A DNA stretch of 64,000 nucleotides from Oscillospiraceae bacterium (GTDB lineage: Bacteria; Bacillota; Clostridia; Oscillospirales; WRJC01), in contig WRHM01000007.1 of the NCBI GenBank assembly GCA_009783265.1, positions 100,666-164,665 on the forward strand, in the 5' to 3' direction. A program made the position numbers and the translations under genes. The notes under the pieces were generated by a model that had not been told where the DNA came from, did not search any database, and worked only from the letters and a program-made list of their open reading frames with translations. Numbering within the stretch: the stretch's first letter is position 1; the number at the start of each line of letters is the position of its first letter. Below, one piece after another: positions 15,782 through 24,249 of the stretch.

Positions 15782-16378
15782 ATGAGAATTAACATGAAAT
15801 TAAAATATATCCCGAATATATTGTCGGCGATCAGATTAATGCTTGTCCCGGTTTTTATATATCTGTTTTTCGCTTATTATAAAGAAAAGATATATATTCC
15901 GTTGTGCGTATTTGTGATTGCGGGCCTGACGGATATTATAGACGGGTATCTGGCGCGCAGGAATAACTGGATCACGAATCTGGGGAAATTTCTCGACCCT
16001 TTGGCAGACAAGCTTTTGCAGTGTTCGGTTCTGGTGTGTTTTGTGATAATAAACGTCGTGCCGTGGTGGCTCGCTGGAATGTTTATATTAAAAGAATTAT
16101 TTATGATATGCGGGGCGCTTATTGTTCTGAAGAAAATAAAAGTTACTGTAAGGTCGCATTGGTACGGCAAATTCACCACGGCCGTTTTCTACGCGATAGC
16201 ACTTCTTGTTTTTATATTTAAGATATTTGAGTTTGAAATGGGGGGCCCGGTAGCCGTTTCGCTTTTTATTTCGGCATTGATACTGGCCCTTTTCTCAATG
16301 GTTATGTATATACTCGACACTTTGCGCATAAACGCGGAACTTCAGAAGGGAAAAGAAAAAGAAGAAAAAGTAAAATAA
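15782..16378 (+). CDS. pgsA: CDP-diacylglycerol-glycerol-3-phosphate 3-phosphatidyltransferase
   Basis: A 198-residue membrane enzyme that forms phosphatidylglycerol phosphate. The CDP-alcohol phosphatidyltransferase signature D-G-x2-A-R-x8-G-x3-D-x3-D is visible as DIIDGYLARRNNWITNLGKFLDPLADK. About five membrane helices are present. The start at 15782 lies after an AAGGA motif; Met5 (15794) is an alternative. With plsY upstream it makes this stretch rich in phospholipid genes. A short charged tail (GKEKEEKVK) ends the protein. Confidence 0.94.
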   Translation: MRINMKLKYIPNILSAIRLMLVPVFIYLFFAYYKEKIYIPLCVFVIAGLTDIIDGYLARRNNWITNLGKFLDPLADKLLQCSVLVCFVIINVVPWWLAGMFILKELFMICGALIVLKKIKVTVRSHWYGKFTTAVFYAIALLVFIFKIFEFEMGGPVAVSLFISALILALFSMVMYILDTLRINAELQKGKEKEEKVK

Positions 16379-16435
16379 GAGAAATAAACGACAAATCATT
16401 TGTTATTAAATTCAGAGGGGATATAAAAATTATTT

Positions 16436-18919
16436 ATGAAATTATTTCAGTTATGCGATAGATGCAAAAAAAACATGGCCGTTGTTTTTTTTACGCGGAT
16501 AGAAGGCAACACGAAAAAAAGCGAAGGGATATGCATATCATGCGCGCGCGCTTTGAAAATTCCCATACCAACGACGGAAATACTTGAAAAATTGGGTATA
16601 AGCGAAGAAGAATTCGAGTATATGACAGAGGGAATGAGCGATATGCTGAAAAACGGGGAGATGTTTCCGCCGGATATGGATATGGGAAACATCGATAATT
16701 TTGAGGGCTTGAATATTTCGACGGCGGATATGGATATTATGAATATTATAAAAGATACCGGGGATTTGCTGCCCCCTCTGTTTCCGGAAGAAAAGGCTGA
16801 AAATAAAGACAATTCTAAAAATAGCCTTAACAATCCGGTTAATCCAAATAATCCCAATAGTTCAAATAACCCAAATAATCCGAATAATCCAAAGGGAAAT
16901 GAAAACGAAAAAAGCAGGGACAGGTTTACCAGATCTGACAGGTTTGATAAAGACGAAAAAAACAGAAAACCCAATCCCAGACGCAAAAATCTTGAGGCTT
17001 ACTGCATAGATTTGACCCAAAGGGCAAGAGAAGGCAAACTTGATAAAATAATAGGCAGGGAAAAAGAGCTTGAGAGAATTATCCAGATTTTGTGCCGCAG
17101 ACAGAAAAATAACCCGTGTTTAATAGGCGAGCCGGGCGTGGGAAAAACCGCGATAGCCGAAGCTTTGGCAAATAAAATCGCCGCGAATAAAGCCCCTGTC
17201 AAACTCGAAAAAAAAGAAATTCATTTGCTTGATTTGACGGGATTAGTCGCGGGAACGCAGTTTCGCGGTCAGTTCGAAAGCAGAATGAAAGGGCTTATCG
17301 AAGAAATAAAACGGCTGGGGAATATAATTTTAGTTATAGACGAAGTGCATACTATTGTCGGCGCGGGAGACGCGGAAGGCTCGATGAACGCCGCGAATAT
17401 ATTAAAGCCCGCTTTGTCGAGAGGGGATATTCAGGTAATAGGCGCGACTACTCTTGGGGAATACAGAAGATTTATAGAAAAAGATTCGGCGTTGGAGAGA
17501 AGATTCCAGCCTATTATAGTAAAAGAGCCTTCTATAGATGAGAGCGTGGAAATGCTGCTTGAAACAAAAGAATATTACGCGAAGTTTCACGGGATAAAAA
17601 TATCCAAAGAAGCAGTTCGGCAGGCTGTTATATTATCAGAAAGATATATAACCGACAGGTTTTTGCCGGACAAGGCGATTGATTTGATCGACGAAGCAGC
17701 TGCTTATGTCGCTATAAATTCAAAAGTGATTGAACAAATGCAGAGGCTTATGGATTTGCTGGACGAAACAGATTTCGAGATAGAACTGATAGAGTCGGGA
17801 AATAATATGCCCGCAGACGAGACAGAAAAAGCCGAATTATATCACAGATTAGCGGATTTGAAATCCAAAAAATTAAATCTTCTCAAAGAACATGAGGAAT
17901 TGTCGGCGGAAAGAGAGAAAATAGAGATTAAGACAGAAGACTTGGCGCATGTGATAGAAAAATGGACGGGGATTCCGGCAAGCAGCATAACCGAAAACGA
18001 GTTCGCGAGGTTAAACGGGCTTGAATCACGGCTCAGGGCGAGGCTTGTCGGGCAAAACGAAGCGATTGACTCAGTCGTCCGTGCAGTCAAGCGTTCAAGA
18101 GTTGGTATATCTTATAAGAGAAAGCCTGTGTCGTTTATATTCGCGGGACCTACGGGCGTTGGTAAAACTGAATTAGTAAGAACTCTGGCAATGGATTTGT
18201 TTAACACGCCGGAATCTTTGATAAGATTAGATATGTCTGAATTTATGGAGAAATTCGCGGTATCAAGAATTATCGGCGCGCCTCCGGGATATGTGGGTTA
18301 TGACGAAGCCGGACAGTTGACAGAAAAAATCAGGCGCAAGCCGTATTCTGTGATTTTATTCGACGAAATAGAAAAAGCCCACCCAGACGTAATGAATATA
18401 TTATTGCAGATACTTGACGACGGAAAGATAACAGACGCCCACGGCAGGGAAGTAAATTTCGAGAATACGATAATAGTCATGACGACAAACGCGGGGTCTA
18501 ATTTAAACATGTCGGCATTGGGATTTTCAGAGAGCGAGAGCAAATCCGCCGAAAATAAAACGCAGAAAGCGTTGTCTGATTTTTTGAGGCCTGAATTTTT
18601 AAACAGGGTTGACGAGATTATCACGTTTAATTCTTTAAGCGAAGAGAATTTTACAGAGATTTCAAAAATAATGCTGAATGATTTGAAAAACGCGCTGAAC
18701 GAAAAGAATATAAGTTTTGATTTCACGGATGAAGCGGCTAAAATAATCGCGAAAAAAGCTTACAGCAAAAAATACGGCGCGAGAAACCTGCGCAGGCTGA
18801 TCCAAACCGAAGTCGAGGATAAAATGGCTAATTTAATAATCGAGAGCAGGGAAAGGACAAATCTGATATTTTCACTTGATGCTGGCGAAACCGGGGATTT
18901 GGCGATTTTGCTTGTGTAG
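16436..18919 (+). CDS. ClpC/ClpA-like ATPase with N-terminal zinc finger
   Basis: An 827-residue Hsp100 unfoldase. Residues 1-45 form a McsA-like zinc finger (CDRCKK...CISCAR) instead of the usual repeated Clp N-domain. A disordered linker rich in Asn-Pro (about 125-160, NNPNNPNNP) follows. AAA1 has Walker A GEPGVGKTA (about 230) and VIDEVHTIVGAG; a short coiled middle region follows; AAA2 has GPTGVGKTE (about 570) and ILFDEIEKAHPDV; a ClpB D2-small domain closes the protein. It probably feeds substrates to ClpP; a clear ClpP-docking loop was not verified. Comparable proteins occur in Clostridia. The gene stands alone, and repeat copy 4 follows 30 bases downstream. Confidence 0.9.
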   Translation: MKLFQLCDRCKKNMAVVFFTRIEGNTKKSEGICISCARALKIPIPTTEILEKLGISEEEFEYMTEGMSDMLKNGEMFPPDMDMGNIDNFEGLNISTADMDIMNIIKDTGDLLPPLFPEEKAENKDNSKNSLNNPVNPNNPNSSNNPNNPNNPKGNENEKSRDRFTRSDRFDKDEKNRKPNPRRKNLEAYCIDLTQRAREGKLDKIIGREKELERIIQILCRRQKNNPCLIGEPGVGKTAIAEALANKIAANKAPVKLEKKEIHLLDLTGLVAGTQFRGQFESRMKGLIEEIKRLGNIILVIDEVHTIVGAGDAEGSMNAANILKPALSRGDIQVIGATTLGEYRRFIEKDSALERRFQPIIVKEPSIDESVEMLLETKEYYAKFHGIKISKEAVRQAVILSERYITDRFLPDKAIDLIDEAAAYVAINSKVIEQMQRLMDLLDETDFEIELIESGNNMPADETEKAELYHRLADLKSKKLNLLKEHEELSAEREKIEIKTEDLAHVIEKWTGIPASSITENEFARLNGLESRLRARLVGQNEAIDSVVRAVKRSRVGISYKRKPVSFIFAGPTGVGKTELVRTLAMDLFNTPESLIRLDMSEFMEKFAVSRIIGAPPGYVGYDEAGQLTEKIRRKPYSVILFDEIEKAHPDVMNILLQILDDGKITDAHGREVNFENTIIVMTTNAGSNLNMSALGFSESESKSAENKTQKALSDFLRPEFLNRVDEIITFNSLSEENFTEISKIMLNDLKNALNEKNISFDFTDEAAKIIAKKAYSKKYGARNLRRLIQTEVEDKMANLIIESRERTNLIFSLDAGETGDLAILLV

Positions 18920-18948
18920 GGAATTTATATTATGTACGGATATGAATT

Positions 18949-19031
18949 GTAGGGGCTGGCGTCCCCGACAGCCCGCAAATATGATTTAACGCCGGTTTTT
19001 TCGGCGGGACGTCGAGGACGCCGTCCCCTAC
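18949..19031. repeat. GTAGGG palindromic element, copy 4
   Basis: An 83-base element starting GTAGGGGCTGGCGTCC and ending GGACGCCGTCCCCTAC. The right arm (GGGACGTCGAGGACGCCGTCCCCTAC region, 19006-19031) is identical to the right arm of copy 2. It lies between the Clp gene and the exonuclease gene. Confidence 0.8.
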
Positions 19032-19092
19032 TAATAAGCATAACATACGTTAGTAAAATTTATTTGGCAAAAATTCATGAGGGTATAATTCT

Positions 19093-19668
19093 ATGGCAAA
19101 AATTATTGTGATTGATACAGAAACGGTGACAGGCATGTATGGTCTTTTGTCCGTCGGCGCGGTAATTGCGGAATTGTACGGCGATAAAATAACCCCGGTT
19201 GATACATATTTCGGATTCAGCGACGAGTTCGAACACGGGTTTTACTTCGCGCAGCAGTATGCCTATGCGCTGCGAAACGGCGTAAAACGCAAGTCGCGCC
19301 GTGAAATTGAATATGAACTTGCAAATTTGGTTCGCCGTTATAATATAAATACGGCATTTGCGTATAACGCGAGTTTCGATAAAGCCGTTACAGGAGAATA
19401 TTTGCCGGCTTTGAAGTTTAATTGGTTTGATTTGATGAAACCCGCCCGTCAGATTCTTGCCGGCGCGGAGCATTACACCGCATACAAAAAATTTCATCCG
19501 CACATCGAACTGACTCGCGGCGGAATTTTAAAACGCGGTTACAGCGTGGATTGCGTGGGGCGTTATCTCGGACTGCCGCGCGAAACTCATGTGGCTATTG
19601 AAGACGCGCAAATGGAAACTGAAATAGCCGTCCGGCTCGGACTGTTTAATTGCGCTTCGGTTTGCTGA
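19093..19668 (+). CDS. DEDDh-type 3'-5' exonuclease-like protein
   Basis: A 191-residue protein with DnaQ-like motifs: Exo I VIDTETVTG (Asp and Glu metal ligands), Exo II FAYNASFDK, and Exo III HVAIEDAQME with the DEDDh His. Probably a DNA or RNA exonuclease acting alone; no polymerase gene is linked. The family is broad, so substrate is unknown. Codon use differs from neighbours: Arg is often CGC or CGT (for example Lys-Ser-Arg-Arg as AAG TCG CGC CGT) where core genes use AGA or AGG, suggesting transfer. A repeat lies just upstream. Confidence 0.8.
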   Translation: MAKIIVIDTETVTGMYGLLSVGAVIAELYGDKITPVDTYFGFSDEFEHGFYFAQQYAYALRNGVKRKSRREIEYELANLVRRYNINTAFAYNASFDKAVTGEYLPALKFNWFDLMKPARQILAGAEHYTAYKKFHPHIELTRGGILKRGYSVDCVGRYLGLPRETHVAIEDAQMETEIAVRLGLFNCASVC

Positions 19669-19712
19669 AAATATTATGAAAAAATAATTATAAATAGTGG
19701 GGGATATAAATT

Positions 19713-21203
19713 ATGAAGTTATTAAAAATTACAGTGTTAATTTTATGTATGGCATTTATTGTTATGCAATTATTTGCGTGTGATAATCCCGGCAAATCGC
19801 AAAATGATTCAGATAACTCTAAAACGACAACTGATGATCAGTTAGACGGCGAAAATCCTGAAGATTCTCAAAATAATGAGATTGATTCAAGACTTGACGT
19901 TTCAGACGGCTTGCCGGAAGCCGACTTCGGAAATTCTGCATTTACTGTGCTATATCCGGACTGGGCGGCTTATCAGACTTATCTGGTTGCGGAAGAAGAT
20001 AACGGCGATCTTATGAACGATGTTGTCTATTATCGTCAAAAACACGTCGAGGACAGGTTTAACATACAAATGAAATGGGTTAAAATCGAAGATCAGAGCT
20101 TGCCCAATTTAAAAAACAGCGTCAAATCCGGAATACATGAATATGATCTGGCCCTGACTATGTACAGCAATTCAATCGACACTTTTGCCGCGGATAATTA
20201 TGTCCTTGACTGGAATACCGTGCCTAATGTTGATTTTTCAAAGCCGTGGTGGAATACAAATTCAAACGATACGCTTTCGCTTAACGGAAAAGTATTTTTT
20301 GCCGTTTCTGATTTTATTATACCCGAGCCGAACGTCACTTTTTTCAACAAAGATATGATTCAGAGTTACGGGCTTGAAGATCCGTATAAGATAGTGCGCG
20401 ACGGAAAATGGACATACGACAAAATGTATGAAATGGGCAAAGTAGTAGCTAAAGACCTGGACGGAGACGGTTTATGGACTGACAAAGACCAATACGGGCT
20501 TGTAACTCAGCTTAACTGGTATTTTTATTCAGTTCCGCAATCCGCAGGGATAAACTTAGTTGAAAAAGACGGCGAAGGCCGATTGGTTCTGACTACTGCC
20601 GTCGAAAGGCTGCATGAGGCGCTCATAAGCGTTGACAGGCTTGTCAACGATAAATCAGTGACGTTCACGTATCCTTACGGGGCAATGGGAGATCAATATA
20701 TATCCGCTCTGCCTTTGTCGTCGGGGCAAGTTCTGTTTCATTGGGACCCGCTTGCCCAGGCTTTCAGATACAGGGCGATAGACGCTTTTGACTATGGCAT
20801 TCTTCCGTGGCCCAAACTGGATGACGAACAGGAAAGCTACCGGCACTTTTCACACAACGGGTTTATAGTTGTTCCGACTACAAATCCGGATTTGGCAAAA
20901 ACCGGGATTATAGTTGAAGCTTTGTCGGCGGAATCATATAAATATTGCGTTCCCGCATATAACGAAGTTCTTCTGGGCATAAAACTTACCCGCGATCAAG
21001 ATTCGGTCGAAATGCTTAATTTGATATACAGCACCTGTGTTTTTGATATAGGCAGAAATTATCTGGGCGGCGACCCTATGCAAACCGGATTCCGCGATTT
21101 ATTGGAAAAGGGCAGTACGGATTATATTTCGTTCTATGAAAAAAACGCGGCAAAAACACAGGCAAGGCTTGATAAATTATATGACGCTATAATGGCGCAG
21201 TAA
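19713..21203 (+). CDS. Orphan extracellular solute-binding lipoprotein (paralogue 1)
   Basis: A 496-residue lipoprotein: lipobox with Cys23 (Leu-Phe-Ala-Cys), a Ser/Asp/Asn-rich linker, then a family 1 solute-binding fold. Motifs shared with three others in this window include DYDLALTMY-like, NVDFSKPWWNTN, the GLEDPYKIVRDGKWTYDKM segment, DLDGDGLWTDKDQYGLV (a possible Ca-binding loop) and FDYGILPWPKLDDEQE. Such proteins usually bind sugars or oligosaccharides for an ABC importer, but no permease gene lies nearby. The ligand is unknown. A GGGGGAT site precedes the ATG. Confidence 0.82.
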   Translation: MKLLKITVLILCMAFIVMQLFACDNPGKSQNDSDNSKTTTDDQLDGENPEDSQNNEIDSRLDVSDGLPEADFGNSAFTVLYPDWAAYQTYLVAEEDNGDLMNDVVYYRQKHVEDRFNIQMKWVKIEDQSLPNLKNSVKSGIHEYDLALTMYSNSIDTFAADNYVLDWNTVPNVDFSKPWWNTNSNDTLSLNGKVFFAVSDFIIPEPNVTFFNKDMIQSYGLEDPYKIVRDGKWTYDKMYEMGKVVAKDLDGDGLWTDKDQYGLVTQLNWYFYSVPQSAGINLVEKDGEGRLVLTTAVERLHEALISVDRLVNDKSVTFTYPYGAMGDQYISALPLSSGQVLFHWDPLAQAFRYRAIDAFDYGILPWPKLDDEQESYRHFSHNGFIVVPTTNPDLAKTGIIVEALSAESYKYCVPAYNEVLLGIKLTRDQDSVEMLNLIYSTCVFDIGRNYLGGDPMQTGFRDLLEKGSTDYISFYEKNAAKTQARLDKLYDAIMAQ

Positions 21204-21259
21204 GAAATTATAAACTAAAATAAAACAAATTCAAAATAAAATAGTGATGATACGTAAAT

Positions 21260-21291
21260 TTGTAGGGACGCGATATATCGCGTCCCTACAA
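21260..21291. repeat. GTAGGG palindromic element, copy 5
   Basis: A perfect palindrome, TTGTAGGGACGCGATATA and its complement, with a 28-base core from GTAGGG to CCCTAC (21262-21289). Read on the minus strand, its TTG-TAG supplies the stop codon of alr. Confidence 0.85.
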
Positions 21292-22539
21292 ACCATTATC
21301 ATCCTCAGGTTGTTTTACTATATAATTCAACTGCCCTGTTTCCTCGCCGTTTTTGTAAAATATTCGTGGCACTCTTTTGCCTATAAGACATACGACTTCA
21401 TAGTTTATCGTCTCCATCATGTCGGCGACATAGTCTACAGAGATATACTCGCCGCTTTTTTCGTCGTAGCCGAACACTGTCACGGTATCGCCGGCTTTGA
21501 CATTTTCGCATTGCGTCACGTCAATCATGCTCTGGTCCATGCAAATCCTGCCGATTACAGGCACTTGTCTCCCGTTGACTATCACGCTCGCGGAATTTGA
21601 CAGCAGCCGTGAAAATCCGTCGGCGTATCCTATCGGGAGAGTTGCGCAGAATATATCTTTTCCGGATTTATAAGTCCTGCCGTAACTTACAGTTTCGCCC
21701 TGTTTTACTTCATGAATCTGCGATATTATAGTTTTAAGCTCCATTGCGGGAACAAGCCCGGTATTTTCAGTTTCAGCCTCAGCCGCCGTTGATTTTGACG
21801 GATAAAGCCCGTATAAAATCAGCCCGCACCGGACATAATCCAGATGCGTATCTTTAAAATTTAACGTCGCGCCGCTGTTTGCCGCGTGTTTAATATCAAA
21901 AAATATATTTTCTTTTTCAAGAGAGTTTATAAGTTCCTGAAATAAATTAAACTGCTCTAACGTAAAATTTGATTTTTTGTCGTCCGAAACGGCAAAATGA
22001 GTGAATATCCCCTCGCATATAATATTATTTAAGTTTTTTATCGCTTTTATTTTATCTATAATATCTTTGTCTTTGTTTTTAGCTGTATATCTGAAGCCGA
22101 TACGGTTCATACCCGTATCTATTTTTATGTGGATTTTTATGTTTTTGTTTTGCGACGCGCCGAGGGCGGCGTGCCCTACAATTTCTGATATTTCTTTGAC
22201 ATAATCAAAATCAAGCGCAGTCTGTATTATATTATATTTTATAAGTTTTTTTATATTTTCGTCAGACGGGTTTGTATATCCGAGTATCAATATATTTTGA
22301 GTTATGCCGTTTTCACGTAATTGCATAGCTTCGTCTATCGACGACACGCCGAAAAAGTCAACGCCGCACTCTGCGAGTTCGCGTGCGACAAACGTCGCGC
22401 CGTGACCGTATGCGTCGGCCTTGACTATCGCCATAATTTTTGATTTGCCGTCCAGTATTTTATTGATAATACGTACATTTTCTCTAATCGCGTCAAGATT
22501 GATTTTAACCCATGTGCGTCTTTCCGCTTTTTGATTCAT
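21286..22539 (-). CDS. alr: Alanine racemase with repeat-derived insertion
   Basis: A 417-residue PLP enzyme that makes D-alanine for peptidoglycan. PLP lysine motif: IVKADAYGHGATFVA. Also seen: HIKIDTGMNRIGFR, YVRCGLILYGLYPS, VSYGRTYKSGKDIFCATLPIGYADGFSR and VIGRICMDQSMIDVT. It is longer than usual (about 370-390). Part of the excess is a stretch Val-Gly-His-Ala-Ala-Leu-Gly-Ala-Ser encoded by repeat copy 6, in frame, just before the HIKIDTGM motif. The stop codon lies in repeat copy 5, so the last residues may be altered too. Other extra residues lie in SKSTAAEAETENTG. The active-site motifs look intact. Confidence 0.93.
   Translation of the reverse strand: MNQKAERRTWVKINLDAIRENVRIINKILDGKSKIMAIVKADAYGHGATFVARELAECGVDFFGVSSIDEAMQLRENGITQNILILGYTNPSDENIKKLIKYNIIQTALDFDYVKEISEIVGHAALGASQNKNIKIHIKIDTGMNRIGFRYTAKNKDKDIIDKIKAIKNLNNIICEGIFTHFAVSDDKKSNFTLEQFNLFQELINSLEKENIFFDIKHAANSGATLNFKDTHLDYVRCGLILYGLYPSKSTAAEAETENTGLVPAMELKTIISQIHEVKQGETVSYGRTYKSGKDIFCATLPIGYADGFSRLLSNSASVIVNGRQVPVIGRICMDQSMIDVTQCENVKAGDTVTVFGYDEKSGEYISVDYVADMMETINYEVVCLIGKRVPRIFYKNGEETGQLNYIVKQPEDDNGL
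22152..22179 (-). repeat. GTAGGG element, copy 6 (partial, in frame inside alr)
   Basis: On the minus strand it reads GTAGGGCACGCCGCCCTCGG then CGCGTCGC. It resembles the left half of copy 8. The frame is GTA-GGG-CAC-GCC (Val-Gly-His-Ala), the same phase as in copy 2 (GTA-GGG-GAC-GCC). Confidence 0.65.
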
Positions 22540-22596
22540 ATATTTTTTTATTCCCTTTTGTTATAGTAATAGTTAGTTATAATCATATCTAAAAAA

Positions 22597-23280
22597 TTAT
22601 GTATAAATAAAATCGTCCACCACGTTATAATCATATACTTCGTCCGAATCATTATCTTTTGTGAGCGGCTCTATCATATTTTCAAATTTTTTAACGTCTA
22701 AAACTATATCAGTCCCGTTTAGATTTTCAGTTAATCTTATAATCGAGCCGTCAAGTTTATTTACATACGCTTTTATGTCGCCGCTTTCGCCTTGCACGCC
22801 AATTTCCACTATATCTATGCCGTCTACGGGGGCAGTATCCGTGACATATTTTTCTATGTATGGCGCGGACAGAGTTTCAAAAGCTGTTTTGAGGGCTTCA
22901 AGATTCGTAAAAATCTCGCTGTTTGTCTTAAATCTCAAATCGTCGAAAAACAAAAACACGCCGTTGTCGAAAAATTCGACCGTGAGTCCTTCAGTAACGT
23001 CGCCGGACGTGAATTTTATCCTGAATTCCCCTCTTTCGATTTTGTCGCCGGTTACAGTATTCGCGCCGCACTCGATTGTAACGTCGTATTTTTCGCCGTT
23101 TTGCGTCAGGATACCTTCGATATTATACGGCATAGCCAATTTTTTCTCTAAAAATTCCCCGTTATATAAAGACGACTTGTTTAACGGCCCCGAGCATGCA
23201 AAATTATTAGCGCATAAAAAAAGCAATATTAAAATAATAAATATATTTTTTATTTTTTTTATTATAGCAAAAGATTTCAT
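22597..23280 (-). CDS. Hypothetical lipoprotein
   Basis: A 227-residue protein with a hydrophobic signal sequence and lipobox ending in Cys29 (Asn-Phe-Ala-Cys). The mature part is beta-rich (VTIECGANTVTGDKIERGEFRIKF, LTVEFFDNGVFLFFDD) and acidic at the C-terminus. No family was recognised; the pattern resembles small secreted lipoproteins of Clostridia with a beta-sheet domain. It lies 57 bases upstream of alr on the same strand and may be co-transcribed with it. Function unknown. Confidence 0.7.
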   Translation of the reverse strand: MKSFAIIKKIKNIFIILILLFLCANNFACSGPLNKSSLYNGEFLEKKLAMPYNIEGILTQNGEKYDVTIECGANTVTGDKIERGEFRIKFTSGDVTEGLTVEFFDNGVFLFFDDLRFKTNSEIFTNLEALKTAFETLSAPYIEKYVTDTAPVDGIDIVEIGVQGESGDIKAYVNKLDGSIIRLTENLNGTDIVLDVKKFENMIEPLTKDNDSDEVYDYNVVDDFIYT

Positions 23281-23464
23281 AAAAATTTTACCTCTCTATT
23301 ATATTTTTTAATTAATATATTTATATTCTCAAGCGGCGCGTTTATGCTATCGGCGTTTATAATTATATCAGTTATAATATTATAATAAAGAACAGATAAA
23401 ATTTCTGTAGAATAATATTACCACATAAAATATTATTTTGCAACTGATTTTTGAAGAATATATG

Positions 23465-23493
23465 TTGATTATTGCGTTCAAATCTGATATAAT
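23465..23493 (+). promoter_or_regulatory. Promoter of the small LPxTG-like protein gene
   Basis: TTGATT (23465-23470), a 17-base spacer and TATAAT (23488-23493), ending about 48 bases before the start codon. The 180 bases upstream to the lipoprotein gene are AT-rich with nothing recognised. Confidence 0.65.
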
Positions 23494-23540
23494 ATAAAAA
23501 ACTTGAAAAATCTGAAAAATTTATGAAAGGAAATTGGATT

Positions 23541-23741
23541 ATGAAAAAAATATTAGCTCTAATTTTAGCCTTGATAATAATATCGCTGTCAGTTTTTGCG
23601 TTAATATTCTCAAAAAATCCCGCTGGGATAAATTATTCCCCGAACACAGGCGACACGCCATGGGAGATGATTATTTTTATTGGTTTGGGAGTCATAGCAG
23701 CGATTTTGCTCGTTTTTGTCGGTATGAAAAGAAGAAAATAA
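23541..23741 (+). CDS. Small membrane protein with sortase-signal-like C-terminus
   Basis: A 66-residue protein. A signal-peptide-like N-terminus (ILALILALIIISLSVFALIFS) is followed by about 15 polar residues, SPNTGD, a hydrophobic helix (IIFIGLGVIAAILLVFVG) and Met-Lys-Arg-Arg-Lys. This order (xPxTG, helix, basic tail) copies a sortase sorting signal, yet the exported part is only about 20 residues. The start at ATG 23541 is chosen because AAAGGA lies 9 bases upstream; an in-frame ATG at 23523 lacks a good site. No known family. Confidence 0.6.
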   Translation: MKKILALILALIIISLSVFALIFSKNPAGINYSPNTGDTPWEMIIFIGLGVIAAILLVFVGMKRRK

Positions 23742-23793
23742 ATGAATTAGACGGCGAAAACTCTAATTATTTTAAATTTTTGCTAAATTTCTC

Positions 23794-23823
23794 TTGACAT
23801 ATTATATAATTATGTGGTAAAAT
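23794..23823 (+). promoter_or_regulatory. Promoter of the str operon segment
   Basis: TTGACA (23794-23799), an 18-base spacer and TAAAAT (23818-23823), upstream of the L7Ae-like gene. Confidence 0.6.
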
Positions 23824-23910
23824 ATAAAACACGTTGTTTATATTTAATATTTATGATATTAATAAAATGATTTTAGGAAAAGCGCGTCTATTGGGCGCGT
23901 GGATTAAAAA

Positions 23911-24156
23911 ATGGATATAACTGAACTTTCAGCCGCTAAAAAAGTAGTCGGGCTGAATCAAACAAAAAAAGCCGTGAATAACGGCAAAGCTAAAAAAATC
24001 TTCGCCGCAAAAGACGCAGACGAACAGTTCTTGCTGCAGATAAAAAGATTATGCGAGGGCAAATCCGTTGAAGTTGACGAAAGCATGACTATGGAAGAAC
24101 TCGGCTCAGCATGTAAAATCGACGTGGGCTGCGCGGTATGCGCGGAGATTGAATAA
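23911..24156 (+). CDS. L7Ae/YbxF-like RNA-binding protein
   Basis: An 81-residue protein with the L7Ae/L30e pattern: GLNQTKKAVNNGKAKKIFAAKDADEQFLLQIKRLC and a C-terminal EELGSACKIDVGCAVCAEI. In Firmicutes the same small protein (YbxF or L7Ae family ribosomal protein, kink-turn binding) lies just before rpsL, as here (93 bases). It is therefore the first gene of this str operon segment. RpoB and RpoC genes, which often precede it, are not in this window. Confidence 0.88.
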   Translation: MDITELSAAKKVVGLNQTKKAVNNGKAKKIFAAKDADEQFLLQIKRLCEGKSVEVDESMTMEELGSACKIDVGCAVCAEIE

Positions 24157-24249
24157 ACTTTTTTTTATTTTATTTTGAAACATTCAGAAATTTAAGTTTC
24201 TGTTTGTATAAATTAATTTATTAATCAGGAAAGAGAGGTGAAAAAATAA

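Noticed and set aside
16447..16986. Minus-strand frame over the Clp linker
   Set aside because: Caused by the low-complexity Asn-Pro linker; no start signal or motif.
21244..21600. Plus-strand frame over the end of alr
   Set aside because: Runs through the repeat and antisense to alr motifs; no family similarity.
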